64,000 bases of DNA from assembly GCF_029784165.1 (NCBI RefSeq), contig NC_073694.1:74791411-74855410 (forward strand), in the 5' to 3' direction. The notes under the pieces were generated by a model. The model was given only the letters and a program-made list of their open reading frames with translations, ran no database searches and was not told the origin of the DNA. Shown here in pieces: positions 1 to 11,893 of this stretch (its first letter is position 1; each line of letters opens with the position of its first letter). The position numbers were made by a program, and so were the translations under genes. The stretch comes from Wyeomyia smithii (taxonomy: Eukaryota; Arthropoda; Insecta; Diptera; Culicidae).

Positions 1-135
1 ACAAATCCACCAAACCTTCTCTCCTTCCAGGCAAAGCTCCTGGAGCGCAACGATGTCGAAGTGGCGGGATTCTAGCTGATCCAGCAGAATCCAGTCGACA
101 TCCGGGGCGTTGAGCGATCTACTGTTACATGTCCC
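1..135 (-). pseudogene. Non-LTR retrotransposon endonuclease fragment (N-terminal part)
   Basis: Read on the minus strand, this stretch encodes a peptide beginning GTCNSRSLNAPDVDW and running to DIVALQELCLEGEK. That is the start of an APE-type endonuclease domain: a strand ending in N, then the catalytic glutamate in ALQE. The family cuts target DNA to prime reverse transcription. A TAA stop lies just upstream in the same frame and the domain runs off the window edge, so this is a partial and probably dead copy. The style resembles RTE-like or other APE-type LINEs; the clade cannot be fixed from 45 residues. Confidence 0.7.
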
Positions 136-480
136 GAGCTTTTAATCGTCGTCCTTATTTCGTCGGTTGGGTCATTCCCTTTTGTTCCGGTTCATTTTGA
201 ATTCTTGATTCTTCGTAGTATGTTTATTTTAGTATGCTGCCTTACTAGGGCTGCGATGCCTAGTCTCGTGACGGGGCTGCCGCCTTAAGTGTAGCTGGCG
301 AGACACCGCATTTCATAGTTCAGCCGTTCGGTTCAGATCAGTCGCTGTTTGAGCCGCCCCTAGCCTGTGGGGTCTCTAAAGAGAACAACTACCCCTTTCC
401 TGTCAGCATACGTCCAAGTTCCCACCGGTCAGGCATGTCTAAACCCACCACACCACCCGCGTGTGTGTTTCAAGCGATGC
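136..480 (-). repeat. Probable 5' leader of the LINE at the window start
   Basis: This GC-richer stretch lies directly upstream of the endonuclease fragment. It contains (391-412, minus strand) the motif CGTATGCTGACAGG, which recurs at 41779-41792 upstream of another LINE fragment. It is probably 5' UTR of the same kind of element. No open frame is seen. Confidence 0.35.
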
Positions 481-816
481 CACGGAGGGTATTCAGATTG
501 CCCTTCAGTGCGTATACAAAACGAAAAACTCGCAGTGTTCTAGATAAAACAGCCCTTCAAAAGATTCGGCAAACACAAACCCGAGTGTTCTCAACTTCGT
601 GAGCCCTCGAGAGCCCGCATGCCTACACGTGTTTTCTCAAACGCTTCAGTTTTTCAAAAGTACATATGAAAAAAATATTACAGGTGGTTGTAAGCGATGG
701 CTAACATCCAACTATCCAATATTGTTCCATTGTCAATCTCTTCGTGGCGACTAATGCTTGTGTGTTTCCCGAAACTGCAAGCCCTCGTTTGCCTCATGTG
801 CCGAAGTTAAAAATCC

Positions 817-1224
817 TCAGTTGGCGTGTTTACGAATGGCTCTCCAGTGTTTTGTCTTGAGCTCGCGACGAAGAGTAATACGAAATGCCCTGCGTGGTGT
901 GTTTATCAGCAGATGGGCCACATGCGCATTGGAGTGCTGTGGTTTTCCCATGCTTGCCACCGGTTCACCGGTTTTCCCTTGGTTGCTCGTATCCCAGTCG
1001 GTAACACGTGAAGGTAGGAATAGGGCAACCACACTGGGGTCTATTTTATTCCAGCTAGTACGGATATGCTGTTGAAAAGCACTGCCCAGCCGTTTACCAA
1101 ACCTGGCTCTCCTCAATATCAAATCAGTGTTGCTGAAAGAGGTTGGCGTTGACGCTGTGTACAAGATATTCAGTACATCTTCGGAGATTCTATCCCGAAG
1201 TGATTTTTTCTGCTGTTGCGACAA
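817..1224 (-). CDS. Uncharacterised 135-residue open frame
   Basis: An uninterrupted frame starts at MSQQQKKSLRDRISED and has ordinary protein-like composition, including a basic segment RRARFGKRLG and a C-terminal basic stretch. I do not recognise a family. No signal peptide or membrane span is visible. There is no clear promoter, intron or partner gene, and the flanks are repeat-rich, so it may be a TE-derived ORF or a chance frame. Overlapping plus-strand frames are treated as shadows. Confidence 0.3.
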   Translation of the reverse strand: MSQQQKKSLRDRISEDVLNILYTASTPTSFSNTDLILRRARFGKRLGSAFQQHIRTSWNKIDPSVVALFLPSRVTDWDTSNQGKTGEPVASMGKPQHSNAHVAHLLINTPRRAFRITLRRELKTKHWRAIRKHAN

Positions 1225-1854
1225 TATTTTAAGCGTTATTAAAAAAGCATATTAAAACTCCTTTTTCTGTTTTTAAAATTACATACCTGAAAACTAGCCC
1301 CCCCTAGAAATTTTCCTTAGTTGCGCCCATGGTTTTAACAGCAGTTAGGTTGCTTCCAGATCAAAACGAGGTGAATTGGTGGAATAAAGAAATTCGCTAT
1401 GAGTAGCAGCAGAGCTGTGGTGCGTTGAGGGAAAGTGTGGTGGAAAGTGTGGTGGAAGGGACAACTTCGGCAGCGGTTAAGTTGAGCGAGAGTAGGAGAG
1501 CATACACTGTCATTTACTTTCTCTTTTTGACAGAAAATCATATTCATTAGCTTAGATTACTGAAACATAGATATCCAACTCAACCAACAAAAATGTTCTG
1601 CCCCTCCGAGTATGACGGCGGTTGGGTGAACTTTTGTTTCTTCAGTCTATGCCAGGGCGTAGTCGATATGAGAAGCGCATGTCTGCAGACCATATCCAAA
1701 TCTAGTGGAGCGATGTTCCTGTCCTGTCTGCATCGCAGCAAGACTTCTGTCAAAAATACTAAGAGAACTGAACCTTTCAATAGCGCGTCGTTGAACGACA
1801 TTTCCTTTGATCGAGCCTAAGCGTCCCAGATTAGCCGCAAATTGTCCTGTTTTT
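1225..1854. other. Intergenic, no gene recognised
   Basis: The stretch holds short overlapping frames on both strands and a short direct duplication (GTGGTGGAAAGTGTGGTGGA) near 1436-1456. Nothing that supports a gene or a defined element was found. Confidence 0.4.
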
Positions 1855-4800
1855 GACGTAGGACTATGTCTAACCGCACTATATTGAGATACATTCTGCG
1901 GAAAACTAAAACCAAGGTGTAACGTTGGAATGAAAGATTTCAAACGGTGATATTGATGTAACCACATGACGGATCATAGTAATCAATATGCCGTTGTAAT
2001 GATAAAATGATGGACAATTTTGTGATTCTTCATATATCATGGTTACTCGATTGTTAAACAGTGAAAATTGATGAAAAGTTTCAAGGTCGTATTTTCACGA
2101 ACAATGTACCGATCACATGCGAGCACGCCTGGCACAGACTTCATGAGTGGATACCAACTGCCTGCTATGACAACCTCTACAAGTGGCAAAAAAAATTGGA
2201 CAGAATCTCCCCGTCCCAACAGGTCAACTAATATTTGCTTCTATGAACCTAGACTATTTTGATGTCTTGAAAGTGAAGCTTTTTCGGAAAGTTCGTAACA
2301 ACCTCCTTTATCAGACACGATAAACGATCTGATGTGAGAATGTTTTTAAAACTGATGTCTTGAAGGAAAACACGCTGGCACAGGCAACAGTACTGCACCG
2401 AGCCATGTATGAGAAGACGGTCGCTCGTCGTCAGTGCAGTAGCACTCGATTGCCATTTGTGTGCAGTCAAGCCAAGTGGAAACAACCCAAGTAACAATCG
2501 AAATGCTTCCAAGGCTTAAGACTGTTTTGTTTTCGTTTTATGTTAACTTACATTAAAGTCTTTCATTATAATCTGGTTTTATTTGATAGCCACAAAATAT
2601 GATCCGCAAGTATTCTTTACAGCCATCCTATGCCAACCGTCATATGCATTAAGTTGTACGATAGTCCCTCTGATGACCAAATAAAACTAAAAACCTGTAG
2701 ACTTTAATGGTGGCTGGAAAAAAACCTGATGATCGTAACTTAGACAAATGAAAACCATGATAGGCATGTTGGGTTTAATATACGCTATGTTCTGATCAAA
2801 TTAGGAGAATCTGTTATGATGAGGGATTTTGGGAGCGTTCGAGGGTTTTCCGAAAACAACTTTATTCTACAACATCACCGATACCAAAGAGTAGTTTTGA
2901 AATTTGAATGATAGATAAAGTCATACAATTGATATAAAATGACAAATCATGGCATTTATTCAATTATCGCCTTAGTTGAGAGGAATTAAATTTTGATTAA
3001 ATAGTCATTTTCTACAGAATTACGGCGGCGAGCGGTAATTACGGTAAAATTCGTGGCCGGTTTTACCATAAATATTTCACGGCATGTGTTTTTACATGCA
3101 CGAAAACGATTCAAATGACAATAATAATCAATCAATATAGTAAGAAAACTAACACATTTCTGTTTTTCACGACACTGTCCGAATATAATGTTGTCATTGA
3201 GGGATGAAACCAAGATAAACTTCATTACTTCACGCTTAATATGGAGAATATATCTCAGTTAAAATTTAGTGGCCATTCTATGGCGAGCAAATCGGCCTGC
3301 TAAAAACATCTGGTCCTATGATGGAGCGCATATGAAGTTTTGATGACTGCAATAAACCTGGGCCAACTAGCCATGACACATGTATATAGCTGTTGTTAAT
3401 AGGTTGTTATAGTCGCGTGGTCGGCATTGAAGGTTTTATGTTTTGGTTCTATTTAGCACTAAAAAACTTAGATATAACCTATTTTGTTACTTGGGAATGT
3501 AGCTGCTGTCGACGTACAGTGGTGCGTGTTCGCACACTACGCTGTGCGGCCGGGGATGAAATAATTATGTACGCAAGAGTATATCACGATGTTGGATGTT
3601 GCATCCAATATGTGATTACAACTGAACGGATTTTGACCACCAATGCTCTGATCGAACGACGAAGGTTGCCAAAGCTTGTGATACAATAATTGGCATATTA
3701 TTGAATAGTAGATTAGTAAAAAGTTCAGTTGAAATTCACTTTTTCTAGTTCAGTTTCGCAAATGTTTTCTCATCGTTTTAAAGTGGTTATTGTATTACTA
3801 CCCCTGAACAGATATCAAACACCGATGTCTTAATCGACAAGTAGAATATTGCGAAAGATTGTAATAGTATAATAATTAAAATATTTTTTCAACAAAAGTT
3901 GGGTTAAAAATCGAGTAGATGGCATTTGAACTGCAACCGTGGTGATATTCATATCCATGTTTAAAAACTTCTTTCAAATTCCTAAAATTTGAAGTTGCAT
4001 TGGGTTGCTGTCTTTTTGAATTTTACACTCTGGTTGTTCTCAGATAAATTCGAATGGCCAATAGGCTATTTAAAAGACAATAGAAAACCAATATGCTTCG
4101 TTAAGATTTTTAAACAGATAGTCCAGATAGCTCGTTTAAGCTGTACTGATGGTTAAATTTTTCCAAATTTTTTAAATAAATATGACAATCCCAGTAGCAT
4201 TACCCGGTTGTGGTATAGAGAAAAACCAAATTATATGCATCTTGACGTTAGGTTTTAAACATTCATATTCGTATTTTTCAATTACAAAAATATTACATCA
4301 GCATCTGCAAGAAACTATTTAGATACTAAAAATATAAACACAACCTTTCATTGCCGGACTTGTAATTGAACAACATTATGCAAACATCAGTTGGAGAGGT
4401 TAATGTTGTTTATTAAACTGAGCTAGGTTTATTTTTGAAGGAAACAGATGACTTTCAAATATGGCATTTTGTTGTTTGTTTTTTTTTTTTCTTATTGGTA
4501 TCTTAAAACTGATTTTTTTTCTGGTTCTGCTTAATGAATAAACGTTTCAGTTGGCCTAAACTAAAAATAAAAAGAATGTTAACATGCTCATAAATTTAAA
4601 TGTCAGTTTCAAAATTTTTGTAAATCTAGATTTTCCATTAAAAATTGCAACTCTTTATCGTTATATTTCCAACTAACTTGTAAATACAGGATTTTTTTAT
4701 GTGACATCTTTGCTAAACAGTTGTAAGAAACTGACAATGATGCTGCTTTGGAATCGGTGAGTGAGCTATCTTTCACAAGCGCAATTGAAGATGGAAGGAA

Positions 4801-5536
4801 ATTTACTTCCTACTAAATCGTTCTTAATTAAGACCTTTATAAAAAATTGCCTTTTCGCGTGTTGAAGAAAATTGATTGCATTAGTATGAAAGGTATTCAT
4901 TAATGTTGAAAACAGTATTTTTTTTCTTCTCAAATAGAGGTCTGCAAATAAATAATCAGCATTTTCTCAGATGTCAAAATCGAACCATGTTAAAAATAAA
5001 CGCTTTTCTTTTTATGACTTTCTGGTGGCATATGACCTTAACAATATGTGGCCACCAATGAACTAGTTTTAGAATTGTAAATCGTAAGAGGTGTCGCTTG
5101 ATGGATTTAGGCTCAAAAATCTGGAAGTATTCGGAACGCAAAGGGGACAGGTCCGCATGAAGCCTTTAACGACCTAGACACTTGATTTGACCCTTCCGAG
5201 TAATTAGAGGTATAGCATGTCTATAAATTACCGGAACTTGTTCCGGTCATATCTCCAGAACCGTCTTACTGATTCCGGTATTCCGTTTCGGCATTATAAT
5301 GGACAAAATGCCTTTCTTTTGGTGGTTGTTGAGCTTGAATTGGCTAAAAGCAAAACAAGAAAACTATAAATTATGATTAAACATAACCGCTCGTTTTTGG
5401 CTTATGTGTGCCAAAGTCGAACCGTACCAAAATTGAACCGTGCCGAACAGTCTTAATTCTCAAAATGAAATATAAAACTATCGTAGTCCTACGTCAAACA
5501 TGCGGTCGTGTCTTGGATACCACCCTCGTACTATTT
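1855..5536 (+). mobile_element. Family A dispersed repeat, copy 1 (long form, carries an insertion)
   Basis: The left end reads GACGTAGGACTATGTC and the right end carries the inverse, GTAGTCCTACGTC (5483-5495), followed by about 40 bp ending in GATACCACCCTC. The same ends and long internal blocks recur at 20495-21716 and, inverted, at 38657-40425, so this is a dispersed non-autonomous element. Internal frames differ between copies and are not coding. This copy is interrupted by a 1-kb element at 2486-3495. Right-side sequence such as the segment near 5385-5420 aligns with copy 3 but is missing from copy 2, which is an internally deleted form. Confidence 0.75.
2486..3495. mobile_element. 1.0-kb TIR element inserted in family A copy 1
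   Basis: The two ends are a perfect 12-bp inverted repeat, CCCAAGTAACAA at 2486-2497 and its complement at 3484-3495. Compared with the uninterrupted family A copies (around 21120 and 39785), exactly this block is extra, which makes it an insertion. The target duplication is not clear because the flanks have diverged. It carries no recognisable transposase; a 98-residue frame that begins inside it at 3393 runs out past its end. Confidence 0.65.
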
Positions 5537-5740
5537 TTTAGGTTCTGAGCTACCCCGTGGGTAGGTACCAGACCTTGCTAGAATCTGTAGGTTGAATTTC
5601 TTCTGGCGTAATACGGTGGGCATATCTTTCGGCCTCGTACTATCTGTTTGCTCACTCTTGTTCCGAATAAAGGATCCTTACTTAACCGTTCCTCCCCATC
5701 TCGAAGTCATTTTTGATTCGCCGGATCGTAGCTTCCATTA

Positions 5741-5816
5741 CTGCCGCTCCAATCATAACTGTCCCAGCGTCCATAAGGTTTGCACAGAATATGGGACAGT
5801 TATGCTTGGAGCGGCA
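5741..5816. repeat. 26-bp stem hairpin
   Basis: CTGCCGCTCCAA and CATAACTGTCCCA at 5741-5766 pair with their complement at 5791-5816, with one mismatch and a loop of about 24 bases. It looks like the core of a small snap-back element. No target duplication was identified. Confidence 0.6.
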
Positions 5817-6090
5817 GATTATTCCCTGCGCTCGCTTGTCTTTTGACTTCGGATTTACCGTTACGCTGGAATGCGAAGGACTGCTTCATCCATTCCTGTT
5901 GTTTACGATTATCAATATCGTCAGCTTGATGAAGATTCAACTGCTTTACTACGTTTCCTTCGTCAGAGTTTTTTCCGAAAATACACTAACATAGATGCGT
6001 TGTTGTCGCCACCAGTTCGTTATCGCTTCCTTTTCAAGCGCGCAATGTAGTTAGCAACCAAATATGCTCTATAGCGAAGATGGTCACCCG

Positions 6091-6120
6091 TGTAGCTCAG
6101 GACTGGTAGAGCGTTCAGAT
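6091..6120 (+). repeat. tRNA-like 5' half (SINE relic)
   Basis: TGTAGCTCAGGACTGGTAGA matches the A-box region of a tRNA (TAGCTCAG then GGTAGAGC). No B box follows within 100 bp, so this is not a functional tRNA gene. It is probably the head of a truncated tRNA-derived SINE. Confidence 0.4.
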
Positions 6121-6141
6121 GACGATACGTACGAGCCAGAT

Positions 6142-7440
6142 CTATATAGCACATCGTCTGCGTTGGCAGCTGGAGCTACTGCACAATCCACAATCCACGT
6201 TGACCTTCTTGCCATCCCCGGAGATCATCACGCAGACTCGCTGGGATTCTTTTTCCTCTCTCGAGATGGTGCCTGTCCAACTCAAACAGAAGCCATGCAT
6301 CGATGGTCCCTTGATATCAAGAGCTTTCGCAATGCTGCATTCCAACTGAATTGAATTTGAACCGTCATTTAAAACCGCAAACGTGTTGATGTGTTTGTCG
6401 TTTCTATGGATAGTAACCGGCAGGTACCGTAACAAGGAGAACGATGTCGAACGGTGTAGGTGTTGCTGCATGACGGTGTTCGCATTCGCTGTAGCAGTCG
6501 AGATTCCAGCTTTCTCCGAAATGTTTGCTAAATGCAGGAGATTATGATGAAATATTTTGCATTCGCACTCTTTTTTCGTGCGACAGAGCCACTTCCGATG
6601 CGAAACAAGACAGCTTCTGTACATGTTTCTTTGTTTGACCGCCTTCCATTCCATTTACCGTTGATATCGAGTGCCTCGAACAGCTTACAGTTCGCGATCT
6701 CGTGCTGTTCGTTACCGCAATACACACAAACCTTTTTCGTATGTTCCGTTGATGTCGAGGGTTTTCCGCTGGCATCAGATGATTTGCTGTTCTTCCGCGT
6801 GCATGTATAATTTTGGTTCTCTTCTCTTGATTGCACAGACTTTGAGCTTGAAACCTAAGACAAGACGCGACAGCTGGTCACCGTTACATGCAACCAATTT
6901 GAACCGGCTGCTGATTGGCTGAATCCGATAACGCAATCGTCACGTAGAAAATACAACGAGGTTACTTTTCACTGTAAAGCAGTGATGCTGGAGAGTCATA
7001 ATTTAGCTATTATAATTGTTCATATAATGATGCAAAAGTATGCAAGGTACATGATATTACCGAGTAATGTATTTCACTGTTATAACTTTAAAAATGCATT
7101 GATTAATCGTTTTTTACTATTTCGGTTAAAGTCCAAGAAACTTGGGAGGAAAAAATTTGGGTACCAAGAAACTTAGGAAGAAAAAATTTTATAGTAGAAG
7201 TATATTTTATTGAACATAAAATCATAAATAAAAATTGAGTATTATTCGCCTATATATTGCAATTTTAATTTGTTTTATTTTCATTGACCTGCAGAAGTTG
7301 TTAAAAATAATCATTCTGGCATCAACGGTATGGAACGTTCAAAAAAATTTCGACGGGGATGACGGCCGTTACGAAAAGAAAAATAAGAAGCCAGCTGTCG
7401 CGTCTTGTCTTAGCTTGAAACCAGGGTGTCCACTAGATTC
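6142..7440 (-). pseudogene. BEL/Pao retrotransposon gag-protease fragment, split by a miniature element
   Basis: The minus strand encodes, in order, a gag zinc-knuckle-like segment (CVYCGNEQHEIANC) and then a protease-like segment with LLRYLPVTIHRN and FAVLNDGSNSIQLE, followed by LSWTGTISREEKESQ. That order and the LDDGS-like protease motif are typical of BEL/Pao elements; here the usual LDDGS reads LNDGS. The parts lie in different frames and stops occur, so the copy is dead. Its upstream gag sequence continues past 7413 after a 557-bp element at 6856-7412. RT, RNase H and integrase are absent here. Confidence 0.7.
6856..7412. mobile_element. Mutator-like miniature element with 10-bp target duplication
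   Basis: Perfect 22-bp terminal inverted repeats start TAAGACAAGACGCGACAGCT (6856-6877 and, inverted, 7391-7412). They are flanked by the direct repeat GCTTGAAACC at 6846-6855 and 7413-7422. A 10-bp target duplication fits Mutator-like elements (8-11 bp). Removing the block and one flank rejoins the BEL gag sequence on both sides. The interior is AT-rich and has no transposase. Confidence 0.8.
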
Positions 7441-7454
7441 GTAACGTACAAAGC

Positions 7455-7690
7455 CATCACAATCAGCTGCGGCGGAGAGCTCCGTAGCCGCAAGGTTACA
7501 GAGTCCGCCTTGGTAAGCGGATGGTCGTGGGTTCGAATCTTAGTAGAATCAGGCCATTTGGTGGTTGCCAAAGGACTTTAGCATGGGTTTATTCTCAGGC
7601 TTCCCACCAAGTACCTTTCCTCCAATCTAAATTCTACAGTACCTCTGTTGACTCCCCTTCTAACAAAAATAAGTCCCTGTTATAATAAAA
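7455..7690 (+). repeat. tRNA-derived SINE
   Basis: A tRNA-like head carries an A-box region near 7478-7490 (CCGTAGCCGCAAGG) and a B box GGTTCGAATCT at 7530-7540, the internal promoter of RNA polymerase III. A non-tRNA body follows to about 7690. The acceptor end is not base-paired as in a real tRNA, so it is a SINE, not a tRNA gene. Confidence 0.6.
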
Positions 7691-8743
7691 CTGGTGTGAG
7701 TAACGTATAAAAGTTCTCTCCAGGGAATTGTAATTAGGCGATTTGTTAGGAGGAGGGACTCGGTATAGTAGAGTAGTAAGCTTGAAACGGATAGGTAAAA
7801 CTTACATACAAGCACGGATATGAATGATAAGCGTATCACTTACTATCAATTGTGATACTGCCAATAATATGAAGTGCGGAATACAGAAAACACTTGGGCA
7901 ATATCACAATAGATCTAATCTCTGGTCGCAGTGATGAGCCTACACAGGAAAAAAAATCAGCTCGGACATGAAGGCACTAAAAGTCACCAGGTTGGCAATT
8001 GCGCATCTGATTTTGTAGTAGGACTATAGCTGGATTCAGGGTGGTCATGGCTCCCGGGCCCCCACAATAGTTCACTTCTAATAACTCACGACACAAAAAA
8101 TATCGTGACACTTTAATTTCTTCAACTTAGATTTTTATATGACATGTTCCTTTATTGAAATTTTGATAACTGGGAAGGGCTTCCAACATGTTACTTGACC
8201 TCCACAAGTTCTTATCCGGCCCTGAGTAGGACCACTACATTTTGAGCTTTTCTACCAGATGATCTGTAAGATTTGCGATCATCACATGATCTGCGACTGC
8301 AAATTTTCCATTTTGGAGTGGGAATCGATCGCAGCTTTTGAAGTAAGAATAGAGTGTATAAGGATCTTCGGATGCACGTGCAACCTACGCAGTGTATCCA
8401 CAACCAAGAGCATCGTTTGTTGCAAAAGCAACCGGCTTTTCACCGCTTCCAACGCGCTCTTTAAACATCGATGCAGCCTTACCAAGTTTTCCGTATCGGT
8501 GTAGCCGCACGCCTCGGTTGTGTTGCAAAAGGAACTGTAGAATAGCACCAGTCTTGAGCAGCGATGGAAACAAATCACTTTTAGCGATTTTGAATACATA
8601 TAAATCAAGCCTAAGTTCTTTGTACATATGTCGGCCTAGTAACGGGGCACTGACCGAGTAGGTATCATTTTAAGTCGGTGCAGGTATCTGGTCACTCAAC
8701 AATAGCGGTCATTGTATTTTGCAAGGGACAAATGACTAGGATG
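7691..8743. other. Repeat-like intergenic stretch with unexplained short frames
   Basis: No host gene is recognised. The minus strand holds an 80-residue frame (8627-8385) containing GSGEKPVAFAT, a phrase reminiscent of retroelement RNase H regions, but the neighbouring residues do not continue the match. I leave it unassigned. Confidence 0.35.
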
Positions 8744-8787
8744 TATTACAGAAGTTCACATCAATGGACAACGTAATTCTAATTCCC
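8744..8787 (+). repeat. 44-bp dispersed repeat end, shared with FoxK intron 1
   Basis: This segment, containing GTTCACATCAATGGACAACG, recurs in inverted orientation at 16096-16139 with only a couple of differences. The match stops abruptly on both sides, as expected for the terminus of a dispersed element. Confidence 0.6.
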
Positions 8788-8796
8788 TAAGCCTAA

Positions 8797-8877
8797 GGCC
8801 TTTGCCATGCTGAACGCCAACGCGAGCGATCGGGCGAGGGCATTGACGTAGGGTAATGAACAGCCGTAAGTAGAGCC
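8797..8877 (+). mobile_element. Half copy of the GGCCTTTG hairpin element
   Basis: The sequence matches one arm plus the loop of the complete hairpin element at 48578-48723 (GGCCTTTG, then CATGCTGAACGCC, then GCGAGCGATCGGGCGAG). The second arm is missing, leaving a solo arm. No matching 3-bp target duplication is seen. Confidence 0.65.
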
Positions 8878-8929
8878 TTACACGTCAGGAGTTGTGCATA
8901 TCGAGATTAAAAGACGATTGCATCATATT

Positions 8930-9620
8930 CGTCTCATTTCCATCACTGCTCACAAGCAGAATTCGATATTCGTAACTTTTGCGCGAATTCATATGAAGTT
9001 CTGGCGAGTATTGGAGAGCCAGCAGCCCAGCACAAAGTGTCCATGAACCTGGAAAATGCGTTAGAGTCGGAGAGGGTGTTTGAATTAATCTGAAAACCAA
9101 CGGAGGATATCTTCACCTTCGACACCTTACTAATCTAAAGTGGAACCGCTCCAAGCAAACGGAAAGTCATGCGAACTGTTATGTCCTTGTTCGATCCGTT
9201 TGGGTTTTTCGCCCACTTCGTCGTGCATGGGAAACTTTTGATGCAACAGATTTGGAGAACCGGAACGGACTGGTATGAACCTATTACGGAATAATTGTAA
9301 GTAAAGTGGATCCTCTAGTACCGGCACATGCAGCGTTTGGACGAAGGTGCCTCGGTGCCACTTCAATGAGGTTGGTATTGCGGTACTCAAAGATGCGGAA
9401 GTTCATCTGTTCAAGGATGCGAGCCAAAAGGACCTGTGCTACGGTCTTTTATCTCCGATACGTAGACAATGGAAAACCCAGATGTGCTCGAGTTGTCGCA
9501 GAAACGAAGGTTGCACCGTTGAAACCGCTTTCCATCCCGTCTGGAGATTCAAGCGGCGATGATCGGGGCAGGATTGATGGATTCCACCTTGAGCTCACTA
9601 GACTTTGAAGTAAGTAATAC
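8930..9620 (+). pseudogene. BEL/Pao pol fragment (RT C-terminus to RNase H)
   Basis: Plus-strand frames encode FDIRNFCANSYEVLASI, then KPTEDIFTFDT, then KRKVMRTVMSLFDPFGFFAH with FVVHGKLLMQQIWRTGTDW, then YLRYVDNGKPRCARVVAETK, VAPLKPLSIP and LEIQAAMIGAGLMDS. This is the order of the RT-RNase H connection in BEL/Pao polyproteins (the SLFDPLG and VAPLK motifs). Stops and frame changes show it is dead. It is opposite in orientation to the gag-protease fragment at 6142-7440, so they are not one element. Confidence 0.75.
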
Positions 9621-9899
9621 TGGTTGACCCATAATACTGGGATGACAGTAATATTGAGTCTTGAGCTTACAGGTTTCACACAGCTTCAGTTTAAAGGTGG
9701 AGGAGTTTCCTGAACACAAACAGCTGCATTATAATTGCAAACCATATCAATGCGGCTATTCGAGGGCAAGAAAACAAGGCGGCCCTAAACCGCCGTCGGA
9801 AACGGCGGTCTCTCGCATGCAAACAACCGATCTTTGGATTACTGGAGCATAGGGGTAATTTCTTAGTTTACGTCCGAACGAGCGGTCGCGAGGAAGGAC

Positions 9900-11741
9900 A
9901 GCATGCGCCCCGGACAATCGAGTTGGCCTAAGGCCACGAAAGCTATATGTAGTGATATTTGTGATTTACAATCATCGAGAAATGGTTCACGAAACCAATA
10001 AATTTTGATATACAAACTGACAAGAAAACAAATCTTACTAAAACATCAAAGAATGGATTAATGAAATGGAAATGGCTTGAATGTCGGCCGTTTGTGATTC
10101 GACCGTTTGCAGGTGAACCGTGCGCAGATGTGTAAGATGAAGGCCCTAATTCTTGTTACCATACGAATCAAATGCGTAAGAAAGCATTCCTATTTTTGTA
10201 CAAATCTATTTGAACGATTAAAGGAACGCCAACTTTCCAGCAAGAATATGGGCCGTAATCAGTCATTCATTATATACCATGCGTCAAATCACTTCATTGA
10301 ATGCAATACTAAGAATTAATATTTCAGTTGAACACGTTTATAGATACTACTATGTGTGGAAAATTCTTTCTCGTTCCAACTATAACTAAATATATATCGT
10401 TCGTTTTTATGTTGTTAATAAATTTACATTTAAACAAATACAATTAAGTTATACAGCACTGTTGTCAGCATTATTTCTTATTTTGTTTGTTTTTCTTTTA
10501 TCCTTTTATCGGTTATTGGTATCGTTCACCGAAATTAACCGAAACATTAAAGCAATGAAAAAGTCAAAGTCAAGCTTGGCTCCAATTCGAATAAACTATG
10601 TCGACATTCCTTTCCTCAGAGGATCACGCATTGCCAACACGTGAACGCGCGTGCATCATTTCAAAAATTAATTACAGTGTTAATTCAAATGCCGTGAGAC
10701 CATTACTACACTTATGCTTTTTGTTTAAAAAAAACTATGGTGTAATCAATTTTATTGATATCGAATTTTCAACTTTAGAGCTAGTTTGCCTTTCACTAAT
10801 TTTTCTATTTTCAGCATTGACCAGTAGTGAAACTGTGACTTGTCCCTTTTAACAGAGTAACAGACTTTACTAGCTGGTTTTCTCCATGTTGCTATGAAGC
10901 AGAGCTAAACATAACTTTCATTCCATGTTCAATGTGCTGGTAGAAGTGGAAGTTGTTTTGTATAAATTCATTTTGCCTACTCTAACTGATCTCTGCATTA
11001 CATTCACAAAACAAATTGATAAAAATTCACCAACTTGCTAGTGCTGTGTGATTATTCTATTTATCTGTCTCTTTAAAGATTTTGCAATGCCACGTCGTGA
11101 ACATATTGCAGTTTTTTCTCTATAGTTGTATATATATATAACTTGTTTTATTCAATAAAAGAGACATATTACTAAACACTAAATACTTCCATATCTCATT
11201 TACTCAGAGTTAAATTAGTGTACCTTTAAATTTGTATGCATTCTGTTCACATTTATTAATAACTAGCTTTCTAAATGTAGTTTCTTTTGCAAATTTTCCA
11301 GTTTATATACCGTATTTATATAAGTTGTATTGTTTTGGATTCACTTACTTCCATTAATCTAACTTTTTCTTCTTTGCGATTACTGAAGGAAAAAAAGTCA
11401 CAATATGTATATGCATGGGTGAGTGCTTTACTGTTTTAGTGAATGTGCTGTGTGATTTTATTTCCAATGTGTAAGAAATTGTTTACACGAACATTGAAAA
11501 TTGTGTGTTAGAGGGTAATAAACCCACAATGAACGTGAAGAGACCATCAAGAGCGCTAAAACTGATTTTTTTTCTTTTGTTGTATTTAAGAATTGTTCGG
11601 TGTTTTTTCGTGTGCAATGATTTGCTTTTGTTGAACATGTAGTAATAGTAAAACATACCACATCAAAGAATATTTCCTGGATATTACCATTGCAGATGCC
11701 TGCGATTGTGGTTCGTTTTCTCTAGGTGTTACAAATGGAAG
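9900..11741. other. 3' flank of FoxK, no gene recognised
   Basis: AT-rich sequence without a supported coding frame. Just beyond the FoxK stop it presumably holds the FoxK 3' UTR. A minus-strand AATAAA lies at 11152-11147, which would give a 3' UTR of about 600 nt, but this is only a candidate. Confidence 0.35.
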
Positions 11742-11893
11742 TTACATTTTCGAGCGTTTGATTGCCGGTGCATCGTAATCATCTCCACTGTCATACTCAA
11801 CCTGGTCATCGTCCTCATAAATCTCATTTCCTTGGTGATCGGTACTACTGGCGTATGCATTATACTGATGCTGATAGGACGACTGTTGTGATC
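11742..11893 (-). CDS. FoxK: FoxK coding exon 5 (acidic C-terminus)
   Basis: After acceptor TTGTTTCAG the exon encodes GSQQSSYQHQYNAYASSTD, an acidic run IYEDDDQVEYDSGDDYD, and ends IKRSKM before TAA at 11744-11742. It is short and separated from exon 4 by a 1.36-kb intron; the correct phase and the strong acceptor support it. Confidence 0.88.

Noticed and set aside
7455..7545. Functional tRNA gene
   Set aside because: A and B boxes are present but the acceptor and anticodon stems do not pair; a SINE explains it better.
9789..9809. GC-rich 8-bp stem ACCGCCGT with complement
   Set aside because: Looks like a terminator, but in an insect genome there is no such role and the stem is short.
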